From contig VIIQ02000775.1 in assembly GCA_007449985.2 (NCBI GenBank), positions 1-64,000 on the forward strand: 64,000 nucleotides of DNA, in the 5' to 3' direction. The position numbers and the translations under genes are program-made. The stretch is from Desmodesmus armatus (lineage: Eukaryota; Chlorophyta; Chlorophyceae; Sphaeropleales; Scenedesmaceae). Position 1 is the first letter of the stretch, and every line of letters starts with the position of its first letter. The notes beneath the pieces were generated by a model. The model worked only from the letters and a program-made list of their open reading frames with translations, did no database searches and had not been told where the DNA came from. Shown here in pieces: positions 60,067-64,000 of this stretch.

Positions 60067-62546
60067 GCTGGCTCGCGCAGCAATGGTGGCACCCTGTGGT
60101 CCACTGGCTCGCGTCCTGTTTCTTTAGAGGGGTAGGGTGGTTAGGGACTAGGGGCGAATCGCCCGTGTTTGTGCTAGGGGTGTGATGCAGCTTGACTTTT
60201 GATAACATGCAAGGGTGCAGCACAGCTGCTGTTCACAAGCCATCGCCAGCAGCTGTGGCTGTCGATATGCACGTGCGTGCAGCCAGCTGTCAGGGCGGCT
60301 CTGACTGTGGTTGGTGGCTCTGACTGTGGTTGGTAGTTGCTTGACGCTGACGGGTTTTTGGCAAATAGGTGCTTGACGACTTTGCAGGCTGACATGTGGT
60401 GACTTGACTGACGGGTGCTTGTTTTCTGGCTGTGGGTGCTGGATACGTCTGTTGGCAATTTGCTGATATGGTTCATTCAAAGACACAATGTTGACTCATA
60501 GCTGTCTGCTGTTTGTTGGCTGCCCTACTGGACTGACTGTGCGCCTGCCTGGTTATCCCTGGGCAGGCAGGCGTGGGATTGTGTCTGCCCCTCCCCTCAT
60601 GCCTGCCTGGGTGCTGCTGTCACCAATGTGGTGGGGCTGGCAGTTGATGGGTGGGGATAGGGAGCCTTCAGGGGCTTCGCTGCTGTGGTGTTGCTGACCA
60701 GACAATGGGTTTGCGAGGTGGGTGCAGATGTGTCACCGCTGCTGGTACTGCAAGTGTGATGTATCAGCCACTGCCGTGCCTGTAACAGAGGACAATTTTG
60801 CGAGTCTGGCATTTTACCAAATTTCTGAGGCCTGGCGGCTGACTGCGGAAGAAACATCAAGGCACAAGTGTCCAAGTTTGCAAAAACTGGTGACCAGCTT
60901 TGGGCAGCCATATAGAGACCGGTTCTGGACTACACTTTGTGCACTGGTGGGGCTGGAGAGCTTTGCAAACTGGCGGGCTGTGCTGGCATGGTGCAAAATA
61001 CAGCGGACAAGGCGGCCCAAACATCCATTGGCGAAGCAGGGACACGGGAACCCACAACTGCAGGCACTGCACCTTAAATGAAGCTGCAGGCAAGCCACGA
61101 GCCGCCACGACAACTAGTTTTAATGTCAACAACAAAGCAGCATCAATTACGGTAGAGCGCCTGCCTGCAGTTGTAACTGCGGCCGACAGCAACACAACAA
61201 CCTGTCTCGGCTGCTTTGAGCTGCGCTGTATCCCAAACCAACAGCAGCTCAACGCCGCCACACGAAGCATGCCACACAGCCGGTGTCTACTGGCTTGCAG
61301 TAATCCCAAAGGGATAGCATGCCACACAGCTCCCGTCCACTGGCTTGGTAATGATCCCAAACTCAAGACAAGGATACCCAAAACAAGGAAAGCATAGACC
61401 AGCGTCATAACAACAATGCCACCGTCGGCCTGTCAAGTCAGCATGTGTGCAAGCAATGCCACAAGCAATTCAATTTTCCCTGGGTCCACTTCACCTTGCA
61501 TTTGCACAAGCACGACAAGCGGCCAGGGGCTACTGCCAGATGTGTTGCAGCACCCTCAACCCCCAGCAAGGGGAGGCGCAAAGGTGCGATGCACATACCA
61601 AGGTGCCGCAAGCGGCCGCCCCGACACACCAAAACATGGCTCCCCCATATCGAATAACAAAACACACGAGGCGGAAGACATGATAATACACAAGCAGTCC
61701 CCATACATGGCATGTCATTCAGTGGGCACCACCTGTGCCCTCCTTCGAAGGAGGAATTCCTGTAAGCTGCCAACGGGGTCGAGCATGTTCTCGAAGCCGA
61801 ACGCGCCACCTGAACGCAGCCGGCGGCCTGTTACAACAAAAGTGTGGTTGAGGCACCAAACAGACAGTGTTGAAAATCCAAGCTAGGGTGCCACACGCAA
61901 GTGAGGGGTGCTGCCAGGAGCACACAGGGTGCTGGTGTCAGCACAATGGTAGGGACCTTCCACAGGGGTGCAACAAGCAGTACACCCAACAACACTGTAC
62001 AACAGACGGCCCTGCAGTGACATCACGCCATCTGCAACACATGTACTGTACAGTGTACACGTACACTCAGATAGGGACAGTCCAAATGAGCTGCAGACTC
62101 CATCCATGGCCTCCAATAACATGCAAGCAATCCCCTGTTGTCAACATCACCACGCGATCCCTTCCTCCCATCACCCAACCACTGCACACGCCTTCAGCTG
62201 TGTGGCGATCAGTCAAAGCAGTAAAGCAGTTTGCAGTCCCGATCTTGTCAACCGCCCAGCCTACAGTGAGCGCAGTGTGCAGTCCATCACACCGCTTCAA
62301 AACAAGAGCCCACAAACCACACACCGTGCGTGGCACCCACAGTCACACGGCTCTCACAGCAACTCTGCCAAACGGCTCCTTCTGTCGTCTCACGGGAACG
62401 CCCAACACTGGACTACCCACCAACATCACACCACAAAGTACAACCGCAATCACACCTTACAACTGGCAACACCCATGGCACATGCCAGCTCAAGATGCAT
62501 GCGCACTCTGCCAACACCAACCAGACAGCTGGCGCAGGCCAACCTT
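60067..62546. other. Intergenic region between convergent genes
   Basis: About 2.5 kb holding the 3' ends of the membrane-protein gene and the - strand gene to the right. A 19-bp tandem repeat (GGCTCTGACTGTGGTTGGT) lies at about 60296-60333, and a direct repeat of about 45 bp at 61266-61360. TGTAA on the - strand (62461-62457) lies 86 nt past the stop of the right-hand gene and is its likely polyadenylation signal. Long AC-rich open frames on the + strand (about 61870-62890) are read through that gene's 3' UTR and are not supported. Confidence 0.5.
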
Positions 62547-64000
62547 TCAAGGCACCAAGTCATCCTTGCCCAGCAGGTAGCCAGCCACCGCCCTGATGAG
62601 TGGGAAGTAGGGCCAGGAGTGCACACAGATGAGCCCAATCTGCTCAGCACTCAGCATGCACAGCATGCTCCAACCAAACATCATCACCACAGCCCTGCCC
62701 CGCAGCAGGTTCCGCTCCACTGCATCCAGCAGATCCATATACACAAACGCCACGTCAAGCGCAGCAGTGCCGGTGCGCCTGTTGACCGCACTGCTCGTGG
62801 CTGGCGCTCCCGCTGGCACAGCAGCAGCAGATGCTACCAGCACTGCACCACTGCCAGCCACGCCAGCGCCTGCAGCAATCACACCCAGTGACGCAGCACC
62901 GGCTGCTGGCCCACCTGGCCCGCCGCTGCTGCCTGGCCCACCTGGCCCAGCCGCAGCTGCCGCTGCTGCTCCAGCCTGGCCCACCTGGCCCAGCGTGGCT
63001 GCTGGCTGGCCCACCAGGCTAGGTGCATTAGCGCCGTCCTCAGCTGCTGCTGCCTCCTGCAGCTGCAGCAGCAGCCGGTGCCTCTCCTCATTCAACGCCT
63101 GCATGCTGGCCGCATACAGCCGCCATGCTGCTGACAGCTGCACCCCCTGATCCCCAATCAGCGGTACCTTGCCAGCAACAACCCTCCAGAAGTCCTGAGC
63201 CACCAGGTCATGCTCCCCTGTTGACAAGTTCAGTGTGAAGTCGTCCCAGGCCTCCTCATTCCCGGACTGCTTTGCAAAGTTGGTGCGGGTCATGATGGCT
63301 AGCCGGCTCAGCTGCCAGAGAGACAGCGTCTCATTGAGAGTGAAGGGGAAGGTGGGGAAGCTGCTGCCGTTGCCGCCCAGGGAGACGCTGTCCTGGCCCT
63401 GACCTGCTGCAGCTGCAGAGGCCGCCTGCAGCCGCTGAGCGACTGCCTGAACATATGCCTGGTAGCGCCGCAGGAATACAGGGCCCTCGTCCAGCACCTG
63501 CATGCATTCAAACATACACGCATGGATGCATAGATGTACACATGTTTGAGTGTAAGGATGTATGGTGCCGCCGGCCTTGTAATTTCGTATTCAATCTGTA
63601 GCATGCTGCCACACAAAGAGAACTGGCACCCAGCTATGTCTTGCAGGATGGGGCTGACGCCCCTTTACCAGGTGGTCCTTGACTTCATGCTAGTTCTCTG
63701 CACGTCTGTTGCCACTAACCTTTGCTGGCTTCCATGGCCCAATACTACTGCCTGCAATGCCATGTCAACGACAATGAATGCATGCACGCTGCACATGTAC
63801 CAAGCAGGCCGTCGGTATGACCATGCCAGCCAACCCTGATATAAACATAGTATATTCATAAGTAAAATTACGCGCAACAGAGTCATTCAAACGACACCCA
63901 CCTTCTTTGCAGCCAGCTGCTGCTTGTGCGCATGCTTTGCGCGCTGCTGCGCCGCCACGTCCGCTGCGGCCGCCTGCTCTGCTGCTGCATCGCCCCCGTT
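62547..64000 (-). CDS. Unidentified protein, 3' two exons only (runs off right edge)
   Basis: Exons 63902-64000 (5' end outside the window) and 62547-63497 join in phase 0 across a GT-AG intron (donor GTGGGTG, acceptor CATGCAG); 349 residues are visible. The first exon is Ala/Gln/Lys-rich and helical (AAEQAAAADVAAQQRAKHAH). The second has a segment starting ETLSLWQLSRLAIMTRTNFA. It continues through a helix (QALNEERHRLLLQLQEAAAA), a long Gly/Ala/Pro low-complexity stretch (about residues 190-260), and a final hydrophobic part with LSAEQIGLICVHSWPYFPLI. The helix-plus-LxxEQ...WPYFP arrangement faintly recalls the C-terminal region of some algal bZIP proteins, but no basic-zipper segment is visible. 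I would leave it unnamed. Confidence 0.7.

Noticed and set aside
61867..62891. Overlapping + strand open frames of 237 and 307 codons
   Set aside because: AC-rich composition, His/Thr/Gln-biased, no domain, and opposite the 3' UTR and last exon of the - strand gene.

Overview
The window looks like nuclear DNA of a green alga, most likely a chlorophycean. The reasons are intron-rich genes with GT-AG introns, divergent H3/H4 and H2A/H2B histone pairs whose 3' ends carry a hairpin, Ala/Gln-rich proteins built on GCN runs, and CTG- or C-tract-rich introns. No bacterial operons, tRNA, rRNA or CRISPR are visible. All gene models below were spliced by hand from GT-AG sites, phase agreement and family resemblance.

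Region 1 (1-8218) is a head-to-tail array of a roughly 3.52-kb mobile element: two full periods plus a truncated third. Each unit encodes a three-exon Tc1/mariner-like DDE transposase on the + strand. The transposase's second intron (780 nt) is almost wholly filled by an antisense ORF of 251 codons. That ORF has a Cys-rich N-terminal half and a C-terminal pattern resembling Vsr/DUF559-type PD-(D/E)XK nucleases. Copy 1 is broken by several one-base deletions, copy 2 by one, and copy 3 is intact until it is cut off at 8218.

Region 2 (8219-14010) is gene-poor. It holds one two-exon gene of unknown function on the - strand (10878-11829) with a TATA box and a 17-bp upstream repeat. Region 3 (14011-22212) is a histone cluster: H1(+), H4(-)/H3(+) and H2B(-)/H2A(+). 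All three promoter regions share TGAGTC/GACTCA motifs. All five 3' ends carry the same hairpin, followed 10-11 nt later by TGGAAAG(G/A).

Region 4 (23544-32629) is a 13-exon NOP14 homologue (small-subunit rRNA processing). Its introns hold a pseudoexon duplication, a 279-bp-spaced direct repeat and three long inverted repeats. Region 5 (33970-45869) is an 18-exon gene for a coiled-coil protein of about 2,129 residues. One of its introns carries about 380 bp of CA repeat.

Region 6 (48712-54646) is an ABCG/WHITE-type half transporter. Region 7 (56980-60066) is an eight-exon multi-span membrane protein with a tweety-like layout. Region 8 (62547-64000, - strand) is the 3' part of an unidentified gene running off the right edge. 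Several single-base frame breaks in otherwise good exons (transposase copies, NOP14 exon 3, coiled-coil exon 5) suggest residual homopolymer errors in the assembly, so frame breaks should not be taken as biological without read support.
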